This document shows positions 8,610-16,962 of a stretch of 64,000 nt of DNA, piece after piece. Below the pieces are notes generated by a model. That model saw nothing but the letters and a program-made list of their open reading frames with translations, did no database searches and had not been told where the DNA came from. Location of the stretch: the NCBI RefSeq assembly GCF_005280735.1, contig NZ_CP040077.1, forward strand, positions 868,001 to 932,000, written 5' to 3'. Position 1 is the stretch's first letter. Each line of letters starts with the position of its first letter. A program made the translations under genes and the position numbers. This stretch comes from Trinickia violacea (lineage in GTDB: Bacteria; Pseudomonadota; Gammaproteobacteria; Burkholderiales; Burkholderiaceae).

Positions 8610-8785
8610 TGCTTTCTCCCTGTATAGAGCGGCGGTGCCTGCGCCTTTGGCGTCGCGCCGCGGCTCTCGCGGCAGGCACTCGCTATAATCACGAACCGAA
8701 CGCCATTCTACCGACCCCTTCATCTTTTGCCCAAGGCCGCCGCGCTTCGCGATGCGGCGGCGTTGCGGCATGAAAGCGATTCCCG

Positions 8786-9853
8786 ATGTCATTGCCCGAT
8801 TGTTCGCCCGGCCATTCGCCCGATTCCGTCTCGTTCGTTCCGGACGCGTCGCTGCGCCCGTACAACACGTTCGGTATCGACGTGCGCGCACGCCTGCTCT
8901 GCAAGATCGAGCGCGAAGATCAATTGATCGGCATCGCGCGCGATTCGCGCGTGGCGGGCGAGCGGATGCTCGTGCTGGGCGGCGGCAGCAATGTGGTGCT
9001 GACGCGCGATTTCGACGGGCTGGTGCTGCTGATCGAACTGCGCGGCAAGCGCATCGTGCGAGAGGACGATGAAGCCTGGTATGTCGAGGCGGCCGCGGGC
9101 GAAAACTGGCACGACTTCGTCGCCTGGACGCTTGCCGAGGGATTGCCTGGCCTCGAAAACCTCGCGCTGATTCCGGGCACGGTCGGCGCGGCGCCGATTC
9201 AGAATATCGGAGCGTACGGGCTCGAGATGTGCGAGCGCTTCGCGTCGCTGCGGGCGGTCGAGTTGGCGACCGGCGAAATCGTCGAGTTCGACGCGGCCGC
9301 GTGCCGCTTCGGCTATCGCGACAGCTTTTTCAAGCGGGAAGGGCGCGATCGTTTTGCCATCGTTTCGGTGACGTTCAAGCTGCCGAAGGCGTGGGCGCCG
9401 CACGCCGACTATGCCGACGTCGCCCGCGAACTGGCGGCGCGCGGCGGCGCTGCGGGCTTGGCCGTGACGCCGCAGGCGATTTTCGACGCGGTGGTCGCGG
9501 TGCGGCGCGCCAAGCTGCCCGATCCGCTCGTGCTCGGCAACGCGGGCAGCTTCTTCAAGAACCCGGTCGTCGATGCCGCTCAGTGCGACGCGTTGAAGGC
9601 AAGAGAGCCGGAACTGGTGTCGTATCGACAGCCGGATGGGCGGGTCAAGCTCGCGGCGGGCTGGCTGATCGACCGGTGCGGCTGGAAGGGCCGCGCGATG
9701 GGCGCGGCGGCCGTGCATGAGCGTCAGGCGCTCGTGCTCGTCAATCGCGGCGGTGCGACCGGCGCGGAAGTCTTGGCACTCGCGCGGGCGATTCAGAAGG
9801 ATGTGCTCGAGCGCTTCGGGGTCGAGCTGGAGGCGGAGCCGGTCTTTCTATAG
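8786..9853 (+). CDS. murB: UDP-N-acetylenolpyruvoylglucosamine reductase MurB
   Basis: This cytoplasmic flavoenzyme reduces the enolpyruvyl group to make UDP-MurNAc. The FAD-binding motif L-G-G-G-S-N-V-V-L is at about residues 63-71, with I-P-G-T-V-G-A-A-P-I-Q-N-I-G-A-Y-G as the second FAD contact. The proton-donating serine is in N-A-G-S-F-F-K-N-P and the terminal glutamate in E-A-E-P-V-F-L. The long form with the C-terminal extension is a type I MurB. ATG at 8786 gives a family-like N-terminus (P-Y-N-T-F-G-I at about 25). The gene ends just before a shared terminator with argF. Confidence 0.95.
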   Translation: MSLPDCSPGHSPDSVSFVPDASLRPYNTFGIDVRARLLCKIEREDQLIGIARDSRVAGERMLVLGGGSNVVLTRDFDGLVLLIELRGKRIVREDDEAWYVEAAAGENWHDFVAWTLAEGLPGLENLALIPGTVGAAPIQNIGAYGLEMCERFASLRAVELATGEIVEFDAAACRFGYRDSFFKREGRDRFAIVSVTFKLPKAWAPHADYADVARELAARGGAAGLAVTPQAIFDAVVAVRRAKLPDPLVLGNAGSFFKNPVVDAAQCDALKAREPELVSYRQPDGRVKLAAGWLIDRCGWKGRAMGAAAVHERQALVLVNRGGATGAEVLALARAIQKDVLERFGVELEAEPVFL

Positions 9854-9891
9854 GCTTGCCGGTGCGTGCGTAAGTACAAACGTAAGCCACA

Positions 9892-9921
9892 AAAAAGCCT
9901 CGCCAGCCGGCGAGGCTTTTT
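9892..9921. terminator. Bidirectional rho-independent terminator between murB and argF
   Basis: AAAAAGCCTCGCC and GGCGAGGCTTTTT form a perfect 13-bp inverted repeat with a four-base loop, with A and T runs on either side, so it can stop both convergent genes. Confidence 0.9.
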
Positions 9922-9942
9922 CACGCTGAGCGGCGCGCGAAA

Positions 9943-10872
9943 TCAGTGATTCAGCTTGCCGAGCATCAGGAACTCCATCAGCGCTTTTTGCACGTGCAGA
10001 CGGTTCTCGGCTTCATCCCACACGACGCTTTGCGGACCGTCGATCACCTCGGCGCTCACTTCCTCGCCACGGTGAGCGGGCAGGCAGTGCATGAAGAGCG
10101 CGTCGGGTTTCGCGCGGGCCATCATTTTTGCGTCGACGCACCAGTCGGCGAACGCGGCCTTGCGCGCCTCGTTCTCGGCTTCGAAGCCCATGCTGGTCCA
10201 AACGTCGGTCGTGACGAGGTCGGCGTTCGCGCACGCTTCGTTCGGATCGCCGAACTCTTCATAGAACGGCGCGCTTTCCTTGGCGACGAGCGCGTGATCG
10301 AGCTTGTAGCCCGGCGGCGTCGAAATGTTCATCTTGAAGCCGAGAATCTGCGCAGCTTCAATCCACGTGTAGAGCATGTTGTTTGCGTCGCCGACCCACG
10401 CGACCGTCTTGCCGCGAATCGGGCCGCGTTGCTCGTAGTACGTGAAGATGTCGGCCAGCACCTGGCACGGGTGGTATTCGTTGGTCAGGCCGTTGATGAC
10501 CGGCACGCGCGAGTTTTCGGCGAAGCGGCGGATGATGTCCTGGCCGAACGTGCGGATCATGATGATGTCGACCATGCGCGAAATCACCTGCGCGGCGTCT
10601 TCGATCGGTTCGCCGCGGCCGAGCTGCGTATCGCGCGTGCTCATGAAGACCGCGTGGCCGCCGAGCTGGAAGATGCCGGCTTCGAACGAGAGGCGCGTGC
10701 GCGTCGAGTTCTTCTCGAAGATCATCGCGAGCGTGCGGTCGTGCAGCGGGTGATAGGTCTCGTAGTTCTTGAACTTGCGTTTCAGGATGCGCGCGCGTTC
10801 GAGCACGTACTCGTATTCATCCAGCGAGAAATCGTTGAACTGCAGGTAGTGGCGAATGTTCTTGGCGGTCAT
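9943..10872 (-). CDS. argF: Ornithine carbamoyltransferase ArgF
   Basis: This enzyme makes citrulline from ornithine and carbamoyl phosphate in arginine synthesis. The carbamoyl-phosphate motif S-T-R-T-R is at about residues 55-59, with H-P-C-Q in the middle and the ornithine-binding H-C-L-P-A-H-R-G-E-E near residue 268. The length of 309 residues is standard for the anabolic enzyme. The ATG at 10872 follows a long upstream region shared with the divergent DUF3579 gene, a pairing often seen in Burkholderiaceae. Confidence 0.95.
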   Translation of the reverse strand: MTAKNIRHYLQFNDFSLDEYEYVLERARILKRKFKNYETYHPLHDRTLAMIFEKNSTRTRLSFEAGIFQLGGHAVFMSTRDTQLGRGEPIEDAAQVISRMVDIIMIRTFGQDIIRRFAENSRVPVINGLTNEYHPCQVLADIFTYYEQRGPIRGKTVAWVGDANNMLYTWIEAAQILGFKMNISTPPGYKLDHALVAKESAPFYEEFGDPNEACANADLVTTDVWTSMGFEAENEARKAAFADWCVDAKMMARAKPDALFMHCLPAHRGEEVSAEVIDGPQSVVWDEAENRLHVQKALMEFLMLGKLNH

Positions 10873-11303
10873 GAAACGAAATACGGCGGTTTCACCCGGC
10901 CGGAAAAGCCGGACGGCGCCGCCGTCAGATGTGGTAACTCAAGGCAGCATAAAGGATTTTTAACGGTTTGACGAGTCAGTACAAAGGTGGCGGAATGCCC
11001 GTGCAGGCGTCGTTCATACAGGTTCGTTCCCGTCTTGGGCGGTGCTTGGAACCGTTCTATGTGCAGTGCGGAAAAATGTTCGCTGCGGTATAATTCCCGG
11101 GATTTTTCACGCCCGGCAGGCCGGTTTTGTGCTTGCGGGACACCGGTGTCGCAACCGGGGCTCGAACCCCGTCAGTCGTACCGCGCAGATTGCGATCGCG
11201 GCCCTCTTCAGGTGCTGGTTCGCCCTCAATGCTTCGTGTTCATCGTGTTCAGGCGGTCTTGTTCGCCGGCACTTCGCTGGGCTAGATACTTGGGTATTCC
11301 TAC
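10873..11303. other. Divergent intergenic region with a TATAAT box and structured leader
   Basis: This 431-base region separates argF and the DUF3579 gene. A perfect TATAAT stands at 11089-11094 with no good -35 box. Downstream of it the + strand is rich in pairing. GACACCGGTGTC (11139-11150) is a 12-base palindrome, framed by TTGC and GCAA, and is followed by CGGGG / CCCCG. A leader of about 200 bases with structure, or a small RNA, could start here. On the minus strand the CGGGG / CCCCG hairpin resembles a tRNA T-arm, but no complete tRNA can be built. No protein-coding gene is seen. Confidence 0.4.
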
Positions 11304-11642
11304 ATGGCCGAAGCCCCCTTTACCGAATATTTCATTCAAGGCATCACGAAGGACGGAAAGAAGTTTCGGCCGAGCGATTGGTCGGAGCGCCTGGCCGGTG
11401 TGATGTCGTGTTTCGGGCCCGGCGCGCAGGGCCCCAATGCCCGTTTGCAGTACTCGCGCTATGTGCGGCCGACGCTGCTCGGCGATCTCAAGTGCGTGAT
11501 CCTCGATTCGCGGCTGCGCGAAATCGAACCCATGGCGTTCGATTTCGTCCTGAACTTCGCCAAAGACAACAATCTCGTGGTGACGGAGGCTTGCGAGCTG
11601 CCGGCGAATCACGGCACCCAGCAGCAACAACGCACCGGCTAA
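11304..11642 (+). CDS. DUF3579 family protein
   Basis: This small 112-residue cytoplasmic protein has no known function. The conserved block W-S-E-R-L-A-G-V-M-S-C-F-G near residue 30, the L-Q-Y-S-R-Y-V-R-P box and the internal F-D-F-V-L-N-F-A-K-D-N-N motif mark DUF3579, a family found almost only in beta-proteobacteria and commonly next to argF. The tail is Gln-rich. The ATG at 11304 has no clear Shine-Dalgarno sequence. It lies divergent from argF and is followed by a strong terminator. Confidence 0.85.
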   Translation: MAEAPFTEYFIQGITKDGKKFRPSDWSERLAGVMSCFGPGAQGPNARLQYSRYVRPTLLGDLKCVILDSRLREIEPMAFDFVLNFAKDNNLVVTEACELPANHGTQQQQRTG

Positions 11643-11746
11643 GGCCGGGCGCCATTTGCCGGTCGGCGGCGCTGGCCGGCATGGATGAAGGGTGATGTGC
11701 CGACGTCGCTCGCCGCAAGCAGATCGAGACGGATCGTATAGACGAA

Positions 11747-11784
11747 GAAAAGCCCGCGAAGGCCATGCCAACGCGGGCTTTTTT
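11747..11784. terminator. Rho-independent terminator between the DUF3579 gene and rpsT
   Basis: AGCCCGCG at 11751-11758 pairs with CGCGGGCT at 11772-11779, followed by TTTTT and preceded by an A run, so it can serve both convergent genes. Confidence 0.85.
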
Positions 11785-11835
11785 ACGTCGCAGCGGAAAC
11801 AGGAGGTGGCCCGCCGGTAGGCAGGCCGACCAGAT

Positions 11836-12111
11836 TTACTGCGCGGGAGCTTGCAGGCCCTTGATGGCTGCAGCCAGGCGGCTCTTATGGCGAGCTGCCT
11901 TGTTCTTGTGAACGATCTTCTTGTCAGCGATGATGTCGAGCGTCTTTGCCGACAGCTTGAAGACTTCAGCGGCCTTGGCTTGATCGCCGGCTTCGATTGC
12001 CTTGCGAACGGCCTTGACTGCGGTGCGGTACTTCGAACGCAGCGCGGAGTTGTGCGAGTTGGCCTTGGCGGCCTGGCGGGCGCGCTTGCGTGCTTGTGCG
12101 GAGTTAGCCAT
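11836..12111 (-). CDS. rpsT: 30S ribosomal protein S20
   Basis: The protein has 91 residues and is very basic, starting M-A-N-S-A-Q-A-R-K-R-A-R-Q. It forms the three-helix bundle of S20, with the C-terminal K-N-K-A-A-R-H-K-S-R-L box. It binds 16S rRNA helices 9 and 44 during 30S assembly. Start and length match the family. A long leader with a strong stem-loop lies upstream (12143-12192). In E. coli S20 represses its own translation, so leader control here would be plausible. Confidence 0.97.
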   Translation of the reverse strand: MANSAQARKRARQAAKANSHNSALRSKYRTAVKAVRKAIEAGDQAKAAEVFKLSAKTLDIIADKKIVHKNKAARHKSRLAAAIKGLQAPAQ

Positions 12112-12142
12112 GAGGGTTCCTTATCCTGTTCCTGTTTCCAGT

Positions 12143-12192
12143 GCTTGACCGAATAGGCCGAGGCAGCGAGGCTGCGGGCTAGTCGGTCAAGC
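12143..12192 (-). promoter_or_regulatory. Stem-loop in the rpsT 5' leader
   Basis: A perfect 10-bp inverted repeat (GCTTGACCGA with TCGGTCAAGC) encloses a smaller hairpin GCAGC-gag-GCTGC. The structure lies 32-81 bases upstream of the rpsT start on the transcribed side. Its position suggests an autoregulatory or stabilising leader element; this is inference only. Confidence 0.45.
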
Positions 12193-12530
12193 GCTGCTTT
12201 TCGATCCAAACCCCTGGGAGCGATTGCCCAGGAGCGCAAAAAACCTGAATCACATTGGCGAAGCCGGCTCAAAAACGGCACGGCCAAGCTTCGAAACGGG
12301 CGATTATAGCAACAAAATCAGACACGTGGCAACCATCGAGACGGGGTTGCCGACTGGGCTGCGCCGGAACCGCTCAGCGGCGTGCCGGTACGGACGGATG
12401 CCAGGAAATTGCGCAATCGACGCGTGCCGCAGAGGCGTGCGGCGAACCCCGGCGCGAGGCGGCGAATCAATAACGGGCAATCAATCCAATCAATCGGGAG
12501 GCGAGCGGGTCCGTGACCCGTATCGACCCG

Positions 12531-12536
12531 TATAAT
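12531..12536 (+). promoter_or_regulatory. -10 box of murJ, placed next to the start codon
   Basis: A perfect TATAAT lies nine bases before the murJ ATG at 12546, and no convincing -35 box is visible 17 bases upstream. No Shine-Dalgarno sequence precedes the ATG. If the box is used, the transcript starts at or within a few bases of the start codon. Confidence 0.4.
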
Positions 12537-12545
12537 AGGCGCCCC

Positions 12546-14096
12546 ATGAATCTATTCCGAGCCCTGCTGACGGTCAGCGGCTTCACGCTGCTGTCGCGCG
12601 TGACCGGACTGGCCCGCGAGACGCTGATCGCCCGCGCGTTCGGCGCAAGCCAATACACCGACGCGTTCTACGTCGCGTTCCGTATCCCCAATCTGCTGCG
12701 GCGGCTTTCCGCCGAAGGCGCGTTCTCGCAAGCCTTCGTGCCGATCCTCGCCGAGTTCAAGAACCAGCAAGGCCACGATGCGACGAAAGCGCTAGTCGAC
12801 GCCATGTCGACCGTGCTCGCGTGGTCGCTCGCGATTCTTTCGATCGTCGGGGTCGCGGGGGCGTCGTGGGTCGTGTTCGCGGTCGCGTCGGGCCTGCGCG
12901 CCGACGGCCAGGCATTCCCGCTGGCCGTCGCGATGACGCGGATCATGTTCCCGTACATCATCTTCATCTCGCTGACGACGCTCGCGTCCGGCGTGCTCAA
13001 CACTTACAAGAGCTTTTCATTGCCCGCGTTCGCGCCGGTGCTGCTCAACGTCGCGTTCATCGCGGCGGCCGTGTTCGTCGCGCCGCACTTGAAGGTGCCG
13101 GTCTATGCGCTGGCTTGGGCGGTGATCGTCGGCGGCTTGCTGCAGTTTCTCGTGCAGTTGCCGGGCTTGAAGAAAATCGACATGGCGCCGCGCATCGGCT
13201 TCAATCCGCTCGGCGCGCTCGCCCACCGCGGCGTCAAGCGGGTGCTCGTGAAGATGGTGCCGGCGACCTTCGCGGTCTCCGTCGCGCAATTGAGCCTCAT
13301 CATCAATACGAACATTGCGTCGCGGCTGGGGCAGGGCGCGGTGTCGTGGATCAACTACGCCGACCGGCTCATGGAGTTTCCGACCGCGCTCCTCGGCGTC
13401 GCGCTCGGGACGATCCTGCTGCCGAGCCTGTCGAAAGCGCACGTCGATGCCGACGCGCACGAGTACTCGTCGCTGCTCGACTGGGGCTTGCGCGTCACGT
13501 TCCTGCTCGCGGCGCCGAGCGCGCTCGCGCTCTTCTTCTTCGCCGAGCCGCTGACGGCGACGCTCTTTCACTACGGCCGCTTCGACGCGAACTCGGTCGT
13601 GATGGTCGGGCGCGCGCTCGCGGCGTACGGCATCGGCCTGATCGGCCTCATTCTCATCAAGATCCTCGCGCCGGGCTTCTACGCGAAGCAGGACATCAAG
13701 ACGCCGGTGAAGATCGGCGTCGGCGTGCTGGTCGTGACGCAGCTCTCGAACTACGTGTTCGTGCCGATCTTCGCGCACGCGGGGCTCACGCTCTCGGTCG
13801 GGCTTGGCGCGTGCGTGAACGCGTTGCTTCTGTTCCTCGGCTTGCGCAAGCGCGGCATCTATACTCCATCGAGCGGGTGGCCGCATTTCTTCGTGCAGTT
13901 GCTGGGCGCGTCGCTGGTGCTGGCGGGCACGATGCACTGGTTCGCCGTGAACTTCGACTGGATCGGCCTGCATCACCGTCCGGTGGAGCGGATCGTGCTG
14001 CTCGCGGCTTGTCTTGTCCTGTTCGCTGCGCTTTACTTCGGTATGTTGTGGCTGATGGGTTTCAAATACGCCTATTTCAGAAGACGAGTGAAGTGA
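12546..14096 (+). CDS. murJ: Lipid II flippase MurJ
   Basis: This inner-membrane MOP-family transporter moves lipid II to the periplasmic side for peptidoglycan synthesis. The protein has 516 residues and about 14 hydrophobic helices. It shows the MviN signatures R-V-T-G-L-A-R-E at about residue 20, F-R-I-P-N-L-L-R-R-L-x-A-E-G-A-F-S-Q-A-F near 45, and V-Q-L-P near 200, with the conserved arginines of the central cavity. ATG at 12546 is chosen over an upstream in-frame codon because the family N-terminus M-N-L-F-R-A-L begins there. The next gene follows after five bases. Confidence 0.95.
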   Translation: MNLFRALLTVSGFTLLSRVTGLARETLIARAFGASQYTDAFYVAFRIPNLLRRLSAEGAFSQAFVPILAEFKNQQGHDATKALVDAMSTVLAWSLAILSIVGVAGASWVVFAVASGLRADGQAFPLAVAMTRIMFPYIIFISLTTLASGVLNTYKSFSLPAFAPVLLNVAFIAAAVFVAPHLKVPVYALAWAVIVGGLLQFLVQLPGLKKIDMAPRIGFNPLGALAHRGVKRVLVKMVPATFAVSVAQLSLIINTNIASRLGQGAVSWINYADRLMEFPTALLGVALGTILLPSLSKAHVDADAHEYSSLLDWGLRVTFLLAAPSALALFFFAEPLTATLFHYGRFDANSVVMVGRALAAYGIGLIGLILIKILAPGFYAKQDIKTPVKIGVGVLVVTQLSNYVFVPIFAHAGLTLSVGLGACVNALLLFLGLRKRGIYTPSSGWPHFFVQLLGASLVLAGTMHWFAVNFDWIGLHHRPVERIVLLAACLVLFAALYFGMLWLMGFKYAYFRRRVK

Positions 14097-14101
14097 CCAC
14101 G

Positions 14102-14941
14102 ATGACACGCGTTCTCGACTACTTCAGCACGCTCGTCGCCGACGACGACAGCCTCCCGCTCACCGAGACGGCGCTTTCGCTCGCGCAAGATGCGTATCCG
14201 GATGTCGATCTGCAAGGCACGTTGGCCGAAATCGACGAACTGGTGTTGCGCCTGAAACGGCGCCTGCCCGACGACGCCGATTTGCGCGAAAAGGTCAGCA
14301 CGCTGAACCGCTTCTTCTTCCGCGAGCTCGGTTTCAGCAGCAATCTGAACGACTACTACGATCCCGACAACAGCCATCTGAACATCGTGCTCAAGCGCCG
14401 GCGCGGCATTCCGATTTCGCTGGCGGTGCTGTACCTCGAAATGGGCGAGCAGATCGGCGTGCCGGTGAGGGGCGTATCGTTTCCCGGGCATTTCCTGATG
14501 CGCGTGAGCCTGCCCGAAGGCGACGTGATGCTGGATCCGACCACGGGGCAATCGCTTTCCGAAGCGCAGATGGTCGACATGCTCGAGCCGTATATCACGC
14601 GTTCGGGCGAATCGATCGGCAGTGCGCTGCGCGTGCTGCTGCAGCCCGCCTCGCGCCGCGAGATCGTCGCGCGCATGCTGCGCAATCTGAAAGCGGTGTA
14701 TTTGCAGACGGAGCGCTGGCAGCGCCTCTTGGCGGTACAGGAGCGGCTCGTGATCCTGCTGCCGGAGAACATCGAAGAAGTGCGCGATCGCGGCTTCGCT
14801 TACGCGCGGCTCGATTATCTGCGGCCGGCGCTGGAGGATCTCGAGCGCTACCTCGGCGATTGTCCCGATGCGGACGATGCGACGGTTGTCGAATCCCAGT
14901 TGCACGAGCTGCGGCAACGCACGCATCAAGGCGACGACTGA
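14102..14941 (+). CDS. SirB1 family protein (transglutaminase-like plus TPR)
   Basis: This 279-residue protein has an N-terminal transglutaminase-like domain (family motif L-N-x-F-F-F at about 68, R-R-G-I-P-I-S-L-A-V-L-Y near 102 and G-V-S-F-P-G-H-F near 126, containing the His of the fold). The C-terminal third is TPR-like and covers M-L-R-N-L-K-A-V-Y. E. coli SirB1 is the namesake; the biochemical role is unknown. It begins five bases after murJ and is probably co-transcribed with it. A terminator follows. Confidence 0.85.
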   Translation: MTRVLDYFSTLVADDDSLPLTETALSLAQDAYPDVDLQGTLAEIDELVLRLKRRLPDDADLREKVSTLNRFFFRELGFSSNLNDYYDPDNSHLNIVLKRRRGIPISLAVLYLEMGEQIGVPVRGVSFPGHFLMRVSLPEGDVMLDPTTGQSLSEAQMVDMLEPYITRSGESIGSALRVLLQPASRREIVARMLRNLKAVYLQTERWQRLLAVQERLVILLPENIEEVRDRGFAYARLDYLRPALEDLERYLGDCPDADDATVVESQLHELRQRTHQGDD

Positions 14942-14985
14942 TTGTCGCGAGGTTGCGGCTGATTGACGAGATGCCGCATCAAAAG

Positions 14986-15029
14986 TAAAAGCCTGCGAGG
15001 CGCTTACCGCGCACCGCAGGCTTTTTTTT
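14986..15029. terminator. Terminator between the SirB1-like gene and the SDR gene
   Basis: GCCTGCG at 14991-14997 pairs with CGCAGGC at 15015-15021, followed by a run of eight T. An A-rich stretch on the left lets it act for the opposite strand as well. Confidence 0.85.
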
Positions 15030-15052
15030 CGCGCCGAAGTCAGATCGATGCG

Positions 15053-15811
15053 TTACTTGGGTTGCATCCGGATTGCCCCGTCGAGACGAATCACTTCGCC
15101 GTTCAGCATCGTGTTGTCGAGGATCTGCTTGACGAGCATCGCGTACTCGATGGGTTTGCCGAGGCGCGGGGGGAACGGCACCATCGCGCCGAGCGCGTCC
15201 TGCACTTCCTGCGGCATGCCGAGCAGCATCGGCGTCTCGAAGATGCCGGGAGCGATCGTCATCACGCGGATCGCGTTGCGCGACAGGTCGCGTGCGATCG
15301 GCAGCGTCATGCCGGCCACGCCGCTCTTCGAGGCGGCATAGGCCGCTTGGCCGATTTGCCCGTCGAACGCCGCGACCGACGCCGTGTTGATGATCACGCC
15401 GCGCTCGCCGTTCGCGTTCGGCTCGTTCTTGGCCATCGCCGCCGCTGCCAGGCGCAGCACGTTGAAGGTGCCGATCAGATTGATCGAGACGGTCTTTGCG
15501 AAGGCGTCGAGCGGGTGCGGGCCGTCCTTGCCGACGGTCTTGATCGCGGGCGCGACGCCCGCGCAGTTCACGAGCCCGGAGAGCGTGCCGAGCTGGGTCG
15601 CCGCCGCGACGGCCTGCGTCGCGTCTTCTTCGCGCGTCACGTCGCATTTGACGAACACGCCGCCGAGTTCCTTCGCCAGCGCAGTGCCCGCACTTTCGTT
15701 CAGGTCGGCGATCACGACCTTGCCGCCGTGCTCCGCCAACAGGCGCGCGGTGGCTGCGCCGAGGCCGGACGCGCCGCCGGTAATCAGAAATGCGTTGCCG
15801 CGAATCTCCAT
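15053..15811 (-). CDS. SDR oxidoreductase, 3-hydroxyacyl-CoA dehydrogenase type 2-like
   Basis: This 252-residue classical short-chain dehydrogenase has the NAD-binding motif T-G-G-A-S-G-L-G at about residues 11-18, N-C-A-G near 88, catalytic Ser in I-N-T-A-S-V-A and the Y-A-A-S-K tetrad at about 160-164. The A-D-L-N-E stretch after beta-2 indicates NAD rather than NADP. It most resembles the HSD17B10/short-chain 3-hydroxyacyl-CoA dehydrogenase group, with a function in fatty or branched acid oxidation. ATG at 15811 is preceded by AGGAGCAGCAAG. No operon partner is visible. Confidence 0.85.
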   Translation of the reverse strand: MEIRGNAFLITGGASGLGAATARLLAEHGGKVVIADLNESAGTALAKELGGVFVKCDVTREEDATQAVAAATQLGTLSGLVNCAGVAPAIKTVGKDGPHPLDAFAKTVSINLIGTFNVLRLAAAAMAKNEPNANGERGVIINTASVAAFDGQIGQAAYAASKSGVAGMTLPIARDLSRNAIRVMTIAPGIFETPMLLGMPQEVQDALGAMVPFPPRLGKPIEYAMLVKQILDNTMLNGEVIRLDGAIRMQPK

Positions 15812-16000
15812 CTTGCTGCTCCTTTTCCTGGGTAAAGAATGGGTTGCTTCGCCGTTTTCGTTGGTATTGCGAAAGCGACGATTGTAATGGCTCGATGCGC
15901 CCGGGCATAGGATGGTTGCCGCGAGGTGCGACGTTTTGGCGCTTGGGTTCGCGCAGCCGTTCGTCGAGCCGGATTGAGCGCCGGTATTGTCGCTTGCCAT

Positions 16001-16032
16001 AAAAAAACCCGCCGGTTCAGGGCGGGTTTTTT
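16001..16032. terminator. Terminator downstream of adk
   Basis: ACCCGCC and GGCGGGT form a 7-bp stem extended by A and T runs on both sides, with a short loop, 50 bases beyond the adk stop codon. It would stop adk transcription on the minus strand; the A/T symmetry also allows the other direction. Confidence 0.85.
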
Positions 16033-16082
16033 GTGCTGCAACGTGTGCAGCATGGGTCGAGGCAGAAGTGAAGCGGGTGCGA

Positions 16083-16745
16083 TCACTTCAGCGCATCGAA
16101 CACGCGCTGACGAATTTCATCGACCGAACCGATGCCCGAGATGCGGCGGTATTCCGGCGCGTTCAAGCCGTTCTCGGCACCGCGCTGCGCCCACTGGTTG
16201 TAGTAGTCGATCAGCGGTTTCGTTTGCGCAACGTACACGTCGAGGCGCTTCTTCACCGTCTCTTCCTTGTCGTCATCGCGCTGGATCAGCGGCTCGCCCG
16301 TCACGTCGTCCTTGCCCTCGACTTTCGGCGGATTGAACTTCACGTGGTACGTGCGGCCCGATGCCGGGTGCGTGCGGCGGCCGCTCATGCGGACGATGAT
16401 CTCGTCGAACGGCACGTCGATTTCGAGCACGTAATCGATCGCGACGCCCGCTTCCTTCATCGCTTCCGCTTGCGGCAGCGTGCGCGGAAAGCCGTCGAAC
16501 AGATAGCCGTTTGCGCAATCCGGCGCTTGCAGGCGTTCTTTGACGAGATTGATGATGAGTTCATCCGTGACGAGCTCGCCCGCGTCCATGTAGCGCTTCG
16601 CTTCGAGGCCGAGCGGCGTGCCCGCCTTGACCGCCGCGCGCAGCATGTCGCCGGTGGAAATCTGCGGAATCCCGAATTTTTCCTTGATGAAGTTTGCCTG
16701 GGTGCCCTTGCCCGCGCCGGGCGCGCCCAACAGGATCAAACGCAT
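16083..16745 (-). CDS. adk: Adenylate kinase
   Basis: This enzyme interconverts ATP, AMP and ADP. The P-loop G-A-P-G-A-G-K-G-T is at residues 7-15, the AMP site has S-T-G-D-M-L-R-A and F-D-G-F-P-R-T near 84, and the long LID domain lacks the zinc cysteines, as in other Gram-negative long-form enzymes. The length is 220 residues. ATG at 16745 starts M-R-L-I-L-L-G-A-P-G-A, the family N-terminus. kdsB lies upstream on the same strand. Confidence 0.97.
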   Translation of the reverse strand: MRLILLGAPGAGKGTQANFIKEKFGIPQISTGDMLRAAVKAGTPLGLEAKRYMDAGELVTDELIINLVKERLQAPDCANGYLFDGFPRTLPQAEAMKEAGVAIDYVLEIDVPFDEIIVRMSGRRTHPASGRTYHVKFNPPKVEGKDDVTGEPLIQRDDDKEETVKKRLDVYVAQTKPLIDYYNQWAQRGAENGLNAPEYRRISGIGSVDEIRQRVFDALK

Positions 16746-16962
16746 GGTGATATCTCCGAATCGTATGTGAATTCTGCGTCGCGAGGCCCAAAGGCGTCCG
16801 CAAGACTCGTTGCTCCAGTCGCGCAAAAAGGGCGGCCCGCCTTCCGGCAGCGCATCCGTGGGACGGCGCTCAGAGGCGGGTGGCAGGGCAAACGAGAGGG
16901 AAACCTAATGGCCGAAAGTTTCGGATGGCTCGCGCAATCGAAACTGATTATGCCATGGGTTG

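Noticed and set aside
11139..11180. tRNA gene or tRNA 3' fragment on the minus strand
   Set aside because: A T-arm-like hairpin and an A-C-C-G end can be drawn, but there is no D-arm, anticodon arm or matching acceptor 5' strand.
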